DNA of 5,302 nt from VBDM01 sp049663805 (GTDB taxonomy: Bacteria; Pseudomonadota; Gammaproteobacteria; Burkholderiales; SG8-39), in NCBI GenBank assembly GCA_049663805.1, contig JBATEB010000189.1, positions 1 to 5,302 on the forward strand. Reading direction: 5' to 3'. Shown piece after piece: positions 5,126-5,302 of this stretch (position 1 is the stretch's first letter; every line of letters starts with the position of its first letter). Below the pieces are notes generated by a model. It was not told the DNA's origin and did no database searches. It worked only from the letters and a program-made list of their open reading frames with translations. The translations under genes and the position numbers were made by a program.

Positions 5126-5302
5126 GGCGCTTGGCCCGCCGTCGGCAAGCCAGAATCGGGCCCTTGCCAGGGTATGATTTCCGATGGACGCGCGAAGAAC
5201 ACGCGATCCGTAGGCGATCTTGATACCGATCATTCCGCGAGTTACGGTGTTCTCTTGCGAACGGACCTGAAGATCGACATAGCAACTTCTTAAATGTCAT
5301 CC
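5126..5302. other. Non-coding stretch after the operon
   Basis: No convincing coding sequence is visible. Frames here are short or broken on the plus strand, and the open minus-strand frames run back into the coding phase of the last pseudopilin. The last ~60 bases are more AT-rich than the operon, as expected of intergenic or promoter DNA. An ATG at 5294 is the only start near the edge; it has no visible ribosome site and is cut after three codons, so no gene is claimed. Confidence 0.5.
5144..5168 (+). terminator. Weak hairpin after the last gene, possible terminator
   Basis: GGCAAG (5144-5149) and CTTGCC (5163-5168) can pair as a 6-bp stem with a 13-nt loop, about 20 nt after the last stop codon. 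No T-run follows (AGGGTATGATTT), so it is not a classical intrinsic terminator. The position fits an operon end or a transcript-protecting hairpin. Chance occurrence in GC-rich DNA is quite possible. Confidence 0.2.

Noticed and set aside
5173..5178. TATGAT as a -10 promoter element
   Set aside because: No acceptable -35 hexamer lies 16-18 nt upstream and there is no extended -10 TG. Only a short peptide frame follows.
5220..5248. TTGATA with TACGGT at 17-nt spacing as a promoter for a gene beyond the right edge
   Set aside because: The -10 match is only three of six bases, and no gene start with a ribosome site can be seen before the window ends.
4565..5300. Minus-strand open frames across the end of the operon
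   Set aside because: They run antisense to two well-supported pseudopilin genes, give Arg-rich products and have no ribosome sites.
1..5302. Mobile element, CRISPR array, tRNA or rRNA
   Set aside because: No transposase or integrase motifs, terminal inverted repeats, spaced direct repeats or cloverleaf-type segments were seen. The only notable direct repeat is the coding 20-mer shared by two pseudopilins.

Overview
The window is a tightly packed, one-direction gene block from a GC-rich proteobacterium. The gene types and codon use suggest a betaproteobacterium (Burkholderiales, Rhodocyclales or Nitrosomonadales), but that placement is inference, since no marker gene is present. The block encodes part of a type IV filament machine, the superfamily that holds type II secretion systems (T2SS) and type IV pili (T4P). 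All six genes lie on the plus strand and overlap or sit at most 35 nt apart, so they read as one operon that starts left of the window.

Layout: (1) 2-430, the 3' part of a PilO/GspM-like inner-membrane assembly protein, cut by the window edge. (2) 427-948, a single-pass membrane protein with a proline-rich linker and a GspC/PilP homology region. (3) 984-3347, a secretin of unusual build: lipoprotein signal, TPR-like repeats, N0, one N1, secretin core, Ala/Gly/Pro linker, cohesin-like C-terminus. (4-7) Four genes with class III prepilin N-termini at 3310-3816, 3817-4197, 4197-4634 and 4631-5125. The third is a clear GspG major pseudopilin. The first two are GspG-like but diverged. The fourth lacks Glu5 and ends in a proline-rich tail. 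(8) 5126-5302, about 177 nt with no convincing gene.

Inferred working model: the PilO-like protein and the GspC/PilP-like protein form the inner-membrane and periplasmic link to the outer-membrane secretin. The four pseudopilins build a short periplasmic filament, with GspG as main subunit and the others as initiation, tip or accessory subunits. The ATPase (GspE/PilB), platform protein (GspF/PilC), PilM/PilN-like or GspL-like proteins and prepilin peptidase are not in the window. The ATPase, platform and PilN-type genes may lie upstream in the same operon, while the peptidase is often encoded elsewhere. The exported substrate cannot be read from the sequence.

The system is a mosaic: its assembly proteins look T4P-like, its major pseudopilin is T2SS-like, and its secretin carries fused TPR and cohesin parts. 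Secretins with N-terminal TPRs or C-terminal cohesin domains are, to my knowledge, already known from proteobacterial genomes, so the architecture is unusual rather than certainly new. The job of the cohesin part and of the three diverged pseudopilins appears open.
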